A stretch of DNA of 64,000 bases from Prostheceraeus crozeri (GCA_907163375.1 CAJQUW010012909.1:103727-167726), one strand, 5' to 3'. Counted from the stretch's first letter, positions 19,083 through 29,724 are shown. Numbers and translations: made by a program. Notes: generated by a model from the letters alone, not told the origin.

Positions 19083-19802
19083 TTAAGTTTTGTTTAATAA
19101 AGTTTTGTCTAATAAAGTTTTTAGGTCTTCTAAAAAAATTTTATCATTTTCTTCATTAAAAATTTTATCATCAATAAAAGTTTTACCATCACTAGAAATT
19201 TTACCATCCTTTTTATTTTTATCATTAACTTTTTCTGTCTGTGATTGAAATGATATTTGATTTACTTCATTAGCTATTTGATCAAATTTTTCAATCTCAT
19301 CTAACGTAATAACATTATCATCACATACTCTCTGAAAGTAGTAATGTAGTTTATCATAGACTTCTTTAATATGTAAATGCTTAGTTTTTAATGATTTTCG
19401 TTTCTTAGTTATTAAAGATTTATCTAACATTGTAACAAGTGAAGTTGCAAAAACACCCGTACCTGTTAAAGCTGTAGCAACTACTGGAATTACTAAAACA
19501 CCAGAAGATATAACAATTGTTAAAGCACCTAAACTTATTGTTAAGAATATGCCAATTCCTTGTGTTACATTCTTAACTTTAGTCCATCTCTTTCTTAATT
19601 TTTTATAATGCTCTAATCTTAATAATAATTGAGATTCCTTATCTTTCATATAGCGTACTCTATCTTTGTGTTTTTCAATGTTCATTTTTTCAATGTTCAT
19701 TTTTTCAATGTTAATCTTTTCAATGTCCATTAAAGTAGAACTACGTTCATATGATAACGAAGGATATATTCTTGCGGTTTCTTCCATTTTTGTTTCTTCC
19801 AT
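19083..19802 (-). CDS. Two-helix membrane protein
   Basis: 239 residues. A charged N-terminus contains a short tandem repeat (INIEKM/NIEKMN), then a basic region (LRKRWTKVKN). Two adjacent hydrophobic helices follow (GIGIFLTISLGALTIVISSG and VLVIPVVATALTGTGVFATS), then a Lys-rich soluble tail. It should sit in a membrane as a hairpin; it could act in entry or egress of a particle, but that is inference. The copy at 61341-62000 is almost identical but lacks the N-terminal repeat. Remnants of the gene lie beside both terminal repeats of this element. I do not recognise a named family. Confidence 0.65.
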   Translation of the reverse strand: MEETKMEETARIYPSLSYERSSTLMDIEKINIEKMNIEKMNIEKHKDRVRYMKDKESQLLLRLEHYKKLRKRWTKVKNVTQGIGIFLTISLGALTIVISSGVLVIPVVATALTGTGVFATSLVTMLDKSLITKKRKSLKTKHLHIKEVYDKLHYYFQRVCDDNVITLDEIEKFDQIANEVNQISFQSQTEKVNDKNKKDGKISSDGKTFIDDKIFNEENDKIFLEDLKTLLDKTLLNKT

Positions 19803-19977
19803 TTTTAAAGAAATATTTTGAATAAATATTTTGAAAACAATCTTCTGAAATGCTATTTAAATCGAAATACGTAGTTGTTTGTTTGTCGTATATTTCTAAG
19901 AACTCAGTCATGTTATTAACCTGAGGTAATATATCACCTATATTACTCAGTATAACTGTCGGATTTTCATCATTCAT
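19747..19977 (-). pseudogene. Protease N-terminus-like fragment
   Basis: A short frame (MNDENPTVILSNIGDILP...) contains IYDKQTTTYFDLNSIS, similar to LYGTQTTTNFDLKKMA near the start of the protease at 5057. It lacks all catalytic residues and overlaps the start of the membrane-protein gene, so it looks like a leftover of a duplicated or rearranged protease gene. Confidence 0.4.
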
Positions 19978-20010
19978 TTTAAATGAAATAAATTCCAATA
20001 ACTGTAATAA

Positions 20011-21132
20011 TGTCTACTTCTTGTACAGGAAAATGAAAACAACGGCAGTGTATTTTGCATCAAATATAATAATACAACAATCAATCTTATCACACAATTG
20101 TACAATGTCAGTCTACTACCATTAGACTGGAGAACAAAAGAAAATTTAATTACATTTCAAAATAATCCAAAATGCAATACTACTAAGTTCCATGAATCAT
20201 TCTTAAATATCAAATATAATAATACAACAATCAATCTTATCATACAATTGTACAATGTCAGTCTACTACCATTAGACTGGAGAACAAAAGAAAATTTAAT
20301 TACATTTCAAAATAATCCAAAATGCAATACTACTAAGTTCCATGAATCATTCTTAAATATCAAATATAATAATACAACAATCAATATTATCATACAATTG
20401 TACAATGTCAGTCTACTACCATTAGACTGGAGAACAAAAGAAAATTTAATTACATTTCAAAATAATCCAAAATGTAATACTACTAAGTTCCATGAATCAT
20501 TCTTAAATATCAAATATAATAATACAACAATCAATATTATCATACAATTGTACAATGCCAGTCTACTACCATTAGACTGGAGAACAAAAGAAAATTTAAT
20601 TACATTTCAAAATAATCCAAAATGTAATACTACTAAGTTCCATGAATCATTCTTAAATATCAAATATAATAATACAACAATCAATATTATCATACAATTG
20701 TACAATGTCAGTCTACTACCATTAGACTGGAGAACAAAAGAAAATTTAATTACATTTCAAAATAATCCAAAATGTAATACTACTAAGTTCCATGAATCAT
20801 TCTTAAATATCAAATATAATAATACAACAATCAATCTTATCATACAATTGTACAATGTCAGTCTACTACCATTAGACTGGAGAACAAAAGAAAATTTAAT
20901 TACATTTCAAAATAATCCAAAATGCAATACTACTAAGTTCCATGAATCATTCTTAAATATCAAATATAATAATACAACAATCAATATTATCATACAATTG
21001 TACAATGTCAGTCTACTACCATTAGACTGGAGAACAAAAGAAAATTTAATTACATTTCAAAATAATCCAAAATGCAATACTACTAAGTTCCATGAATCAT
21101 TCTTAAATACCAAAGATTATGTTACATACTGA
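20011..21132 (+). CDS. Protein of tandem 50-residue repeats
   Basis: The 150-bp array is open throughout, giving seven copies of a 50-residue unit beginning YNVSLLPLDWRTKENLITFQ and containing NPKCNTTKFHESFLN. The frame is open from 20011, with no ATG before the first repeat. A TTCTTGTACAG acceptor-like site at 20018-20028 could supply an upstream exon. Each unit has one Cys and potential N-glycosylation sites (NVS, NNTT). No known repeat family is recognised. It lies inside the Polinton boundaries but differs in style from the other genes, so it might be acquired. Whether it is translated is unknown; the strict 150-bp length and lack of stops favour coding. Confidence 0.5.
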   Translation, partial: CLLLVQENENNGSVFCIKYNNTTINLITQLYNVSLLPLDWRTKENLITFQNNPKCNTTKFHESFLNIKYNNTTINLIIQLYNVSLLPLDWRTKENLITFQNNPKCNTTKFHESFLNIKYNNTTINIIIQLYNVSLLPLDWRTKENLITFQNNPKCNTTKFHESFLNIKYNNTTINIIIQLYNASLLPLDWRTKENLITFQNNPKCNTTKFHESFLNIKYNNTTINIIIQLYNVSLLPLDWRTKENLITFQNNPKCNTTKFHESFLNIKYNNTTINLIIQLYNVSLLPLDWRTKENLITFQNNPKCNTTKFHESFLNIKYNNTTINIIIQLYNVSLLPLDWRTKENLITFQNNPKCNTTKFHESFLNTKDYVTY

Positions 21133-21235
21133 AATATAGATCTATACAATAGCAGTCTACTACCATTAGACTGGAGAACAAAAGAAAATTTAATTACATT
21201 TCAAAATAATCCAAAATGCGTTACTACTTATAAAG
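20052..21235 (+). repeat. 150-bp tandem repeat array (about 7.5 units)
   Basis: Units begin at 20101, 20251, 20401, 20551, 20701, 20851 and 21001, each exactly 150 bp and nearly identical. A partial unit precedes (20052-20100) and a diverged partial unit follows (21145-21225). Sequence differences are limited to a few sites (AATCTT/AATATT, GTC/GCC, TGC/TGT). Confidence 0.95.
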
Positions 21236-21314
21236 AAGTCTTCATAAATATGTATACATCAAATATGTATGTACATTGCACATATCTTAAAAAGTGAAAC
21301 AACACAGTTAATGT

Positions 21315-21920
21315 TCATTCATCTTGGGAACCAAACCTCATTTCTTCTATAGTTGTCGGTTGATTCAATTTTTCTATATAAATTTTGATATCTTTAAAAT
21401 GTTTTCTAACAAAACTAATGGGCATTGATGAATTTAAAAATAATACGTGTGGTAGAATTAGATCTGATAAGTTCATCAAGAAATAACAATAACTTACGTT
21501 ATAGGAAATTCTAAATAGTTCCAAGTTTGCCACAAATCTGTTTTTTTTATTGTCACTCAATTCCAGAATTCTTTTAAATCCATAACCTTGATAAGCAGCA
21601 CTTCTCAGCAACGACCCATGGTGCACTTTATCACTTGCAATCAGTTTTGAAATCATAGTAGCACTATCTTCGATGGTAATGAAATGTTCTTTTGTAACAT
21701 TGAACTGAGGAATTGTGGTAGTGTTAAGATACTGTTCTATTTTTACTGTAATATCCTCCACTTGTTTTTGAGAGTCCAATTTGTTCTTCTTTCTCGATTG
21801 AATTTCTAACTTCCACTCTTCAAAGTATTTATTCGCAGTTTCCTTGTGCTCTTCTTTAATTAAGTTTAGTAAAATCGGCATGTAAAACGAAAAAGCTTCT
21901 GCGGCAGTACGTTTTGGCAT
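21315..21920 (-). CDS. Unknown protein near the right end of Polinton 1
   Basis: About 200 residues from ATG at 21920 (MPKRTAAEAFSFYMPILL); an upstream ATG at 21947 adds nine residues. Helical, charged N-terminal half (HKETANKYFEEWKLEIQSRKK), then HHGSLLRSAAYQGYGFKRILEL and a C-terminal region with LSDLILPHVLFLNSSMP. No family recognised. Codon use is less A+T-skewed than its neighbours. It is uninterrupted and inside the terminal repeats, so probably carried by the element. Confidence 0.5.
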   Translation of the reverse strand: MPKRTAAEAFSFYMPILLNLIKEEHKETANKYFEEWKLEIQSRKKNKLDSQKQVEDITVKIEQYLNTTTIPQFNVTKEHFITIEDSATMISKLIASDKVHHGSLLRSAAYQGYGFKRILELSDNKKNRFVANLELFRISYNVSYCYFLMNLSDLILPHVLFLNSSMPISFVRKHFKDIKIYIEKLNQPTTIEEMRFGSQDE

Positions 21921-22159
21921 TTTGCAATAAGGAAAGAAAACAGTCACTAGTTATGATCAATGGAATTGTAAATGAAGTCTTACTTCCTACATGCTGCAAT
22001 TATATGCCACGTCTTTACAAATGAATAAGTGGGTGTAGCAGCTGTTTGTTCTTTCATACATTGTTTCCTTTCAAATGTTTGAGTTGGAGGACACAGCTCC
22101 TTACACTGAAATGCATTTTATTCATAAATGCGGGAAGCAGATGTTCTCTACCCTTGAAT

Positions 22160-22206
22160 GACAATTGTAAAAGTACCTAAACTTATTGTTAAGAATATGT
22201 CAATTC
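22160..22206 (-). pseudogene. Internal fragment of the membrane-protein gene at the right terminal repeat
   Basis: A 47-bp stretch matches 19512-19563 of the membrane-protein gene (AAACTTATTGTTAAGAATAT) in the same orientation and joins directly to the right terminal repeat. It mirrors the 5' remnant beside the left terminal repeat. Confidence 0.75.
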
Positions 22207-22705
22207 CTTCAAATATTTTTAGTCACATGACATATTTTAAAAACCTGAAAAATGGATAAAATTCATGAATTTGAAATTCTCAACTTTTATGATTTTCGCT
22301 GTCCTTGAACGGTCATGATTTTGGCGGGGGTGAAAATCGAACCGAAGGTTCTAGGGCTTCGCCCGATTGTAATTCTCAAATTTTGAGATTCTTAACTTTT
22401 ATGATTTTTTCGGTGTCCTGGAACGGTCATGATTTAAGCGAGAAAATTGTAATTCTCAAATTTGAGATTACGTGATATTTTGAGACCGGCTAAATTTTTG
22501 AAATTTTGTTTTTTTGAAAATTTGTCACTACCTAAATTTTCCCCCCTTCGGCCACGTGAAATTTGAAGTCTACCTAAATTTTTGAAATTTTGAAATTTTG
22601 ATTTTTTTGAAAAAACCCCGCAAAAGTGTGACATCCGGCGCAAGCGAAGCGAAGCAAAGCGAAGCGAAGCGAAGCGTCGCGCCGGATGTCACACTATATA
22701 CTACT
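22207..22705. repeat. Right terminal inverted repeat of Polinton 1
   Basis: Reverse complement of 4484-4931 with local indels. The main difference is a 29-30 bp double-hairpin insertion at 22338-22366 that the left copy lacks. Its inner edge joins a fragment of the membrane-protein gene at 22160-22206. Confidence 0.9.
22338..22366. repeat. Double-hairpin insertion in right TIR
   Basis: GAACC-GAA-GGTTC and GGGC-TTC-GCCC joined by TA, absent from the aligned position of the left terminal repeat (GAAAAT|TGTAATTC is uninterrupted there). Confidence 0.85.
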
Positions 22706-22711
22706 TTGATG
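22706..22711. repeat. Target-site duplication, right (TTGATG)
   Basis: Perfect match to 4478-4483. It fixes the right boundary of the Polinton. Confidence 0.9.
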
Positions 22712-23335
22712 GTCTATGAACATTTTTCTGTCAGAAATTAGCATCTATTTTTTCATATCAAATATATGCACTATCTTTTTTTGCCGATAAAACTCTCCAT
22801 CTATGAATTTTGTTTGATTTTGATAATTCATGAAATGAAGCTATCTAATCCATGGCGAATAAGGTTGAGCAAGAGACCAATGAATAAAGATGGTTAAATG
22901 TGCCCCCACTGGGTGGTTCAACATACACCACCCATAGGAAACATTGAACCACTTGGGTAAGACATTTTAAATTCAAACTGTGAGGAGATGAAATGACACA
23001 AAAAGTTCAACAACTCAAGCATCATTTTTTTTGCAGGCCCTAAGCTTTTCATCTGGGTTTGACTTTCGTCCAGTTGATTTAGTATATTCAAACTATCTAG
23101 AAAAGTTCAAAAGCAAGTTCAATGTGCCCCAACCTACCTACACGTCAGTCCCACAGAAATATTACAAACCATTTCTTAGCCTGCGATTGCTCGATCAATC
23201 TCCGCAATGGATTGAGTGAGGAGTGGCTTAGAATCAAGCGTCTACCAACTCTCATGGATCTCCAGCTGTCATATATTCTACTTCTGTGGAGCGCTCGATC
23301 AAATATTCTGTTCTTGCGGAATGGCTTTTTAGACC
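22712..23335. other. Flanking DNA, nothing recognised
   Basis: No gene or repeat family is recognised in this stretch; short open frames here have no motifs. Confidence 0.4.
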
Positions 23336-24317
23336 GGCAGCCCAGAGCATTTTGATCAAACGAACGAGGTGCCAATATACAGGCATACCATGATATCAAG
23401 TAGGACGTAATGATAGCATATCTGAACGTCTGCCGCGTCAGCTCTGCTGTTTTGGTCCGTAGGCACACTGATAGGACCCACGAAAGATGCGTTTGATCAA
23501 ACGAACGAGATACCATCTCAAACCAACTCCAAATGATCAACCGAGGTACAAGGGATATGGAATGGACCATGCAAGAAAAATTTGCTGCTGCAAAGGACCT
23601 GCCAGAAGGACCCAAAGGACCCACTCGGAAAATTAAGCTACATCAAACGAATGAGTTATGCGTTGACATCGTCATTGATTACAGGACAAAGTGAAGTGCT
23701 AGGAATCGGGCTACATTGTAGTCTTTCGTTTCAGACATGCAGAAAATTGTTGCGCGCATGAATGTGGTATCTACTTTCCATGATATGTAACTGCTTCGGT
23801 GGAATTTTGAAAATAGATTTAAACAATAGGAAACTGATCATCTGAAATACCCATATGCGAGGTCAAGTACCAATTTTACAATGTAAAAAGCTTTTGACAG
23901 ATTTCCTCAAATTATATTAACAGAGAATGGCGACGAGAAAAAAAGATAAATCTTCACTCAGCTTCGCAGTCGTCACTCCAAGTTTGTTCGTCTGTGTCTT
24001 TATTGCTATCGTGCAAGTCAATTACATCTCTACTTTCAAATGGATCATTCGGCAAAGAAGTTCCGCTGTACCAAACTGGAACATATCCATATCCCTTGTA
24101 CCTCGGTTGATCATTTGGAGTTGGTTTGAGATGGTATCTCGTTCGTTTGATCAAACGCATTTTTCGTGGGTCCTATCAGTGTGCCCACGGACCAAAACAG
24201 CAGAGCTGACTCGGCAGACGTTCAGATATGCTATCATTACGTCCTACTTGATATCATGGCATGCTTGTATATTGGTACCTCGTTCGTTTGATCAAAATGC
24301 TCTCGGCTGCCGCTTCA
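23336..24317. repeat. ~225-bp inverted repeat pair (23336-23565 / 24083-24317)
   Basis: The two arms are reverse complements with about 95% visual identity and are separated by ~515 bp. Each arm starts with CGGCAGCC-GAGAGCATTTTGATCAAACG and contains the word TTTGATCAAACGAACGAG twice. This could be a foldback/MITE-like element or two oppositely placed copies of one repeat. The spacer (23566-24082) has no recognised content. Confidence 0.75.
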
Positions 24318-26899
24318 ATATTGTCATGCTTCAGACCGGCAATGCAAGTGTGCGAGAATGTGGTTAAAAGTGGATAAAGTGGGCCAACATGTTGGTGCTT
24401 TCCGATAGTAGGAAACTTGCCAAATCTGAATGTATTAAGCCTCATAGATAAATGTTCTTGAATATTATTGGAAATGACCTGAAGACATATAATACCGAAA
24501 ATTGTGGCTCTAGACTTAGTATTTTCCGTTCAAAAGGGAAAACATAGAAAATTTCATTTTAACCAAAAATTTCAATCTGCGTCCCATTGGATTTACATGT
24601 GCGAGGAGTTTAGAGATGCAATGAGTAATGGATTTCAATGCAATCTAGGGCTCACTACCCGAACATTTGACAGTTGATCGTGGATAATTGTTTGATGAGC
24701 TAAGTGCACGTGATAAATCTGGATTGACGTTGTACACATCAACGTACAGCAACACTGCCGCTCGGTCTTCGGACACTCACTGAAATGAAAAATTGATGAC
24801 AACTTTGATGAGCTCATTGTTTCAGACTCTGATACGTCAGCTCGCGATCATCAATGGAAGCAAAATCAAAGTGTTTGCTCAAAATATATGAATCTAAATT
24901 GTAGTGGAGAGAGTTCGCAATTGACGTCGCAAATCACTAGAATTCCCTCACAAGTGAAGAAGTGATTCTCACTTCAGTGAATCACTTTAAATCAAGTTTA
25001 CACGTCGCAGACAAAACATTTCGCAACATCAACACAGTCAGCGATCTCAGAACTTTTATAGCTAGAAAAGCTTTTATTATATTGGAACTTAGAATTTGTT
25101 GATCGCTTAAAGCGTTCTTGTGGAGGCGGGATATAGATATACGCACATATTATTATTCTGTTAATGTCATTATAACATCAATGCCCATTTGGGTCACTAT
25201 TTTGATTATCTGTTCTCTATTATATTTGATTGTGTTTGATTCACTTTGAAAATGCAGTTAGCATTATCAAAAATTATGAAGTAGGCCTACAACTCATTAG
25301 ATTGGTAAATAAGTCATCACACGCATTACTGCTCATTGCACAAAAGATGATGTCAAAGTGCGAATAATTGCATTGTAATGGGTAACTCTCGCTTATCCGG
25401 AGTACCATTCATGCATTTCACGTATACTGTGTGGAAATTGAATAATGTCTAATGGCACAAGTTGGCCAAATAATGTCTGACGATCAAAGCAATCGGAGTA
25501 CAATGACGCCAGTTACCGTCCCATCCCCGACTAACTGCTTTAATGAAGCCGGCCGCCAAAAAACCGGTCGGTTCCTGATGTACATAAAGTCTCATTTTCT
25601 GTCTCGTTTCCTGCAGAAACCTGTTCTACCTGCCGGACCATCAACCCCCCCCCATCGCTGGAGGGTTGCGGCCACGCGACCAGTGTTGGAGCGCAGTCGC
25701 TTCGGTCGAACCTATTGCTTGCGAAGAGGTCGGTTACGGGTGGTAACCATTGATTTCGAGATGGGCATGCACAATTTAGGAAAAGGGAACCGCTGCTATC
25801 TTGAATATTTCACGCATTCATAATATCAGACCCGTGCGGAGGAGACGGGACGTGTAACGTGAGTCTTTTTGTAAACCGCTGAGTTGGTGCAGTGGTGATG
25901 CGATGATGGAGGAGGGGATGTTGGTTGGCATCTTGTTGCAATACTCATGCCATGCGACTCTCGCCGTTTGCGGGTCGGGCACAGACAGTATGCGATAATA
26001 GATGAAGCAATGGCATACCAATAATGGCAAAATTGGGTCATGAATCTCGCTAAATTACATGTACGATGAACTTAAAAATGTTTCATTTTGCAAGAGCTTT
26101 AGTACTCTTGAATCCCTTTGAATAAAAAATTCCATGGTCACCTTTGGAAAAACTGCCGGCTCGATGTGGTCAAAGTCCCATGTGTATTAAATTGAACATT
26201 TGACTGTGAATCTCATACATCGACGATCGAGTGACTTGCGAGCCAGGATTGCCATGGGATGATCCTTTTCTATCCATTTCCATGGATATAGAAATGAAGT
26301 AGAGCTAGAAATGACTTGAGGAGGTGGAAATTTCCACAAAAATTGTCCTGTGTTTTGACTTGAGAAAGTTAACTAATTTCTTATTAGTCGCTTTGCAGCA
26401 TATAAATTCAACATTTGCAAATTTAGTTACGTGTCACGTGCGGAAAAAGATGCTGTAGAGTGAATTGCAACTCTCGGGTAGGGATCTTGAGATATAAAGC
26501 TGAGTTCAATTACTCATTGACAATCGGATAATCGAAACGAACTTCAGAACTGGATTATTAGATAATGGGTAATTGAAATTTCAATTTATCTTATTGCGCC
26601 ATCACTGGATTTTGACAAATGAAATGAATGAAGACGTGCTCTACGACGGATGTGGTTGCAAGAGCACCACGATAATCCAAGGTTGGACTTTGGCCTTAGA
26701 TGACCTTGGGTGCTCCAACCAAGGTTCCTAAAACTTGGGTCATGAAAATAAACCTAGCCCAAGTTTTACAAGTTTTCACTAAGCTTTAATACGAGTGTAT
26801 ACGACCAGCCATTTGAAAAAGACAGAACTAATATTTTTTGAATTAATATCGTCAACGAAACTTCTATTTGATATTATGTGATATGAATCGCTGATTAAT
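24318..26899. other. Non-coding DNA without recognised genes
   Basis: Several short open frames are present but none has motifs or repeats to support it. A GC-richer patch (25500-25740, including an 8-C run) is unremarkable. I see no RNA gene. Confidence 0.4.
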
Positions 26900-27292
26900 A
26901 TTTATCTATGCGAAGATGCCAGGACTCAGATGAATCTCCCACTACGGATGGATGGTCTCGGAATTTACTCTGCCCAAACGCTCACACTTCCTGCTTTCTT
27001 AGCATCTGCGGCCGATAGCCTTTCCTTGACTATCGCACTTTTGATAGAAAATTCGAGCTTACATGATGTTGAAGTTATGTCACTGTTGAATAGAAAGCAA
27101 TCACTGATGAGAACTTGCCATCAAATAGGACCATCCAGCGCAAATGGTCGAACCCATTTCATTAACGAAATCTATCTTAACTGTTGTCTTCTACCAACCA
27201 ACGTTCGAAGGCGCGTTCAACCTCTCTTCAAAGCATTACTGCCGGTGCGTGGTTATCCGCTATCGCGATTTCCGGTTTCGGTACGAAGCTGA
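26900..27292 (+). pseudogene. LINE/RT C-terminal fragment
   Basis: About 120 codons begin LPLRMDGLGIYSAQTLTLPAFLASAADSL. The 'LPxRxGGLGxxSAxxLAxPAFLASA' wording is typical of the region C-terminal to the reverse transcriptase in some non-LTR elements. No RT palm motif is present. The family differs from the CR1/L2-like copies. Probably a short fossil. Confidence 0.55.
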
Positions 27293-27494
27293 CTCTGGAT
27301 AAACTTAGTCTCACGACTCGGATGCAAAATTGTGTTTGTTGAGTGGCAGTTTCTGGAGATGGCCACCATGGACACTCATGTCAAAGAAGTGCGGATTGAC
27401 TCCCTCGGGATACCGTGCTCAACGAAACAATCCAACTCGCATTAAAATCAATCAACATTCCTGCCATCTTAGAGCTAGCGGATCCAGCAAGATC

Positions 27495-27560
27495 TGATGG
27501 CATCAAGCGCCAGGGTTTCGGAGCGGTGGTCCAGCTACCATGACTCCGACTCTCTACCAC
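27495..27560 (+). repeat. Interspersed repeat, also at 52155-52262
   Basis: The words CAGGGTTTCGGAG-CG-TGGTCCAGC and ACCACGGCTCC recur in reverse complement at 52160-52262. It looks like a diverged short interspersed repeat; boundaries are unclear. Confidence 0.45.
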
Positions 27561-28332
27561 GGCTCCAACCCAAGACCCTTCGACATATTGTCTGGCCCCT
27601 ACAGGAAACCGCACAAGAGACCTTCACAGAATGATGTGCACCCGATGGCTACTGTGAAACTGCACATCTGTTGAGGTCTGCCTGGTGCCTCTTCTTGTCA
27701 TACAAGATCACGGGAAGCACATATATCCAATGGGAAGCAGACTGAGGTTTTCAGTAAAATGACATTTGTCGGTGTTTTCTGTGATTGAGTGAAGTACAGC
27801 GTATAGAACCATCTCTAGGTCATGCAGTACATACTGTTTAAGAACCTAAGCACTTTTAGATTTATCAAATCGTTATTTTGTCGTAAAACACAGCATCTTG
27901 ATTCAGTTTTAGCTGAAATTTATTAAGTCTTTCAATAAATTTTCGCACGTGTCACTGATCGGATGATATTCAACCGCTAAGCTGTCAGTGTACTAATATT
28001 CATCAATCAAGTGAAACACATTTCCACATTGAACTAAAATTCTTCTTCAGAAGTATTTTCATACCTCATCTAGGCATTTTCTTGAGAATGAGATACCTAT
28101 AAAATAGCACACACTTTAACCCATTAAACGCGGCGGCATATTTATATGCCAGGTAACTTACCTCCATGTATGCTTCTTTTTAACCGTAAAAACTCGTTTT
28201 TCTTCACCTATCTGGTACATGTACCTACAAATATGAATATGTCTATCGAATGCCCTGTAGTGACACAATTGTCTAACAGCAAAATTGTGAGCTATCAGTT
28301 TGTTTGGCTCTACTATTATCTTGCATTAGTAG
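27561..28332. other. Flank of the 22-kb element
   Basis: No gene recognised. The sequence immediately left of the terminal repeat (ATTAGTAGT) does not match the right flank (CATCGTTCC), so no target duplication is visible. Confidence 0.4.
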
Positions 28333-29290
28333 TAGTCATCATGCTGACTCAGCCCCCCCTCTGGAAGGAAGGAAGAGAGGTGGCCAAGGATGTGATGAAA
28401 GGATGGGTCCGAGAGGAGGAAACCGTTCCCTACCCCCCCCCTCTGGAAGGAAGGAAGGAAGGAGGAGTTTTCCTGTGAGGCAAGGGTAGGAATCTCTGAA
28501 AACTGCAAGAGTTAGAAAAAGGAGGGTTTTGGTCGTTTTGGTATGAGAAAAGCCGCAGCGTTCGGATGGGAAAACGGAGGGTAGATTCGGAGTCAACGTG
28601 AAATTTTGGGTTAGGAAGGTTGTTTCCAGCTGAATTGAAGAGAAAAATTTCTAACCCCCTCTGGACGAGACTTCCAACTTTGGTTCTAGAGATCGTAGAA
28701 AGTCGTGCAATAGCTCATTTGAAAGCTAAGAGTGAGAAAAATGCAGTGGAAAGCCTCCTATGTCCAGGTTTTCCTGGGTTTAGAGAGGAAAACGCCAGAG
28801 TTAGAAAAAGGAGGGTTTTGGTCGTTTTGGGATGAAAAAAGCCGTTTTTCGGCATGAAGGAGGCTTCGGATGGGAAAACGGAGGGCAGATTAGGAGTCAA
28901 CGTGAAATTTTGGGTTAGGTAAGTTGTTTCCAGCTCAATCGGAGAGAAAAAATTTTGAGGACGTCCCCCCCCTCTGGACAAGACTTCCAACTTTGGTTCT
29001 AGAGATCGTAGAAAGTCGTGCAATAGCTCGTTTGAAAGCTGAGAGTGAGACAAATTCATTGGAAAGCACAGTTAGGCCCCATATTCCTTGGCTGAGGTGT
29101 GAGAGTGACTTTAAGATTTTTGCCCATCACCGAAAAAACGACAGAGTTAGAATTTTTACGAAAATGGCTTTAGCGGGTGAACGAAGCCTCGGACCGGAAA
29201 ACGGAGACCAGATTTCGAATCAGCGTGCAATTCTGCATCTAGAGGGTGAGTTCGGATCGAGTAAATCGGAGAGAAAAAGTTGAACATTTT
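28333..29290. repeat. Left terminal inverted repeat with internal ~310-bp units
   Basis: Matches the reverse complement of 50030-50604. The left copy holds an extra tandem unit: the block with GGAGGGTTTTGGTCGTTTTG ... GGTTCTAGAGATCGTAG is present at ~28515-28730 and again at ~28805-29045. Each unit contains a C-tract followed by CTCTGGA. A more degenerate relative (GTCATCGTAGAGAGTCG) occurs at 29563-29625. Confidence 0.85.
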
Positions 29291-29716
29291 CTTCACACTG
29301 GGTCTCCACACGGGATTTTTTCGTGAAAATGTTAAATTGTGTCCACCTTTGGCGATGAATAGCAGAGGATTGGAAGTGAATGAAGAGCTCGGGTTTCTTT
29401 TAGGGGCAAGACCGCGCTTTGTTCTCTAGGATCCTATCTTTTCAGATCTGTGGAAGGTTTCGTTTTTAAATGAGAGCATGTTTAAAATCAAATTTTTGCG
29501 CATTTTCCAAGATTTTGGAACTTTTGAAAAAACGACCGACTTTTTTCAACTCGGCTTCTGGTCATCGTAGAGAGTCGAGGGATGGCTTAAATGAAAGGTG
29601 AGAGCGAGAAAACGTGACTGTCAAAATTTGAAGTCAATTGGAGCACTAGAACCGGAGATAGGCGTGTTTAAAGTTTTGGATGATGGATATTACGTCATCA
29701 GCTGATCGCCACGAAC

Positions 29717-29724
29717 TATATAAG
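29717..29724 (+). promoter_or_regulatory. TATA box (TATATAAG)
   Basis: A canonical TATA sequence is followed ~48 bp later by CAAAG|GTAGGT, a good splice donor (29772). This suggests a leader exon driving the rightward transcripts of the element. Confidence 0.45.

Larger units (their letters stand above)
4484..22705. mobile_element. Complete Polinton/Maverick element, 18.2 kb
   Basis: The element is bounded by long inverted repeats that begin with AGTAGTATATAGTGTGAC and is flanked on both sides by TTGATG (4478-4483 and 22706-22711), the 6-bp target duplication expected of Polinton integrases. Inside are adenain-like protease, integrase, double-jelly-roll major capsid protein, minor capsid protein, packaging ATPase and protein-primed polymerase B, the diagnostic Polinton set. 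It is much more A+T-rich than its flanks. Most genes are open, but the major capsid gene has one frameshift and the ends carry rearrangement scars. Its insertion is therefore fairly young but it is probably not fully competent. Confidence 0.95.

Noticed and set aside
20101..21150. Regular repeats resembling a CRISPR array
   Set aside because: The 150-bp units are contiguous, without unique spacers, and the organism is eukaryotic; it is a coding minisatellite.
25452..25823. 123-codon plus-strand frame in a GC-richer patch
   Set aside because: No recognisable domain; frame passes through a C-run; nothing supports translation.
28360..28470. C-rich and GGAA tracts as a G-quadruplex or telomere-like region
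   Set aside because: They are part of the terminal-repeat unit and recur in the right end; no telomeric repeat is present.
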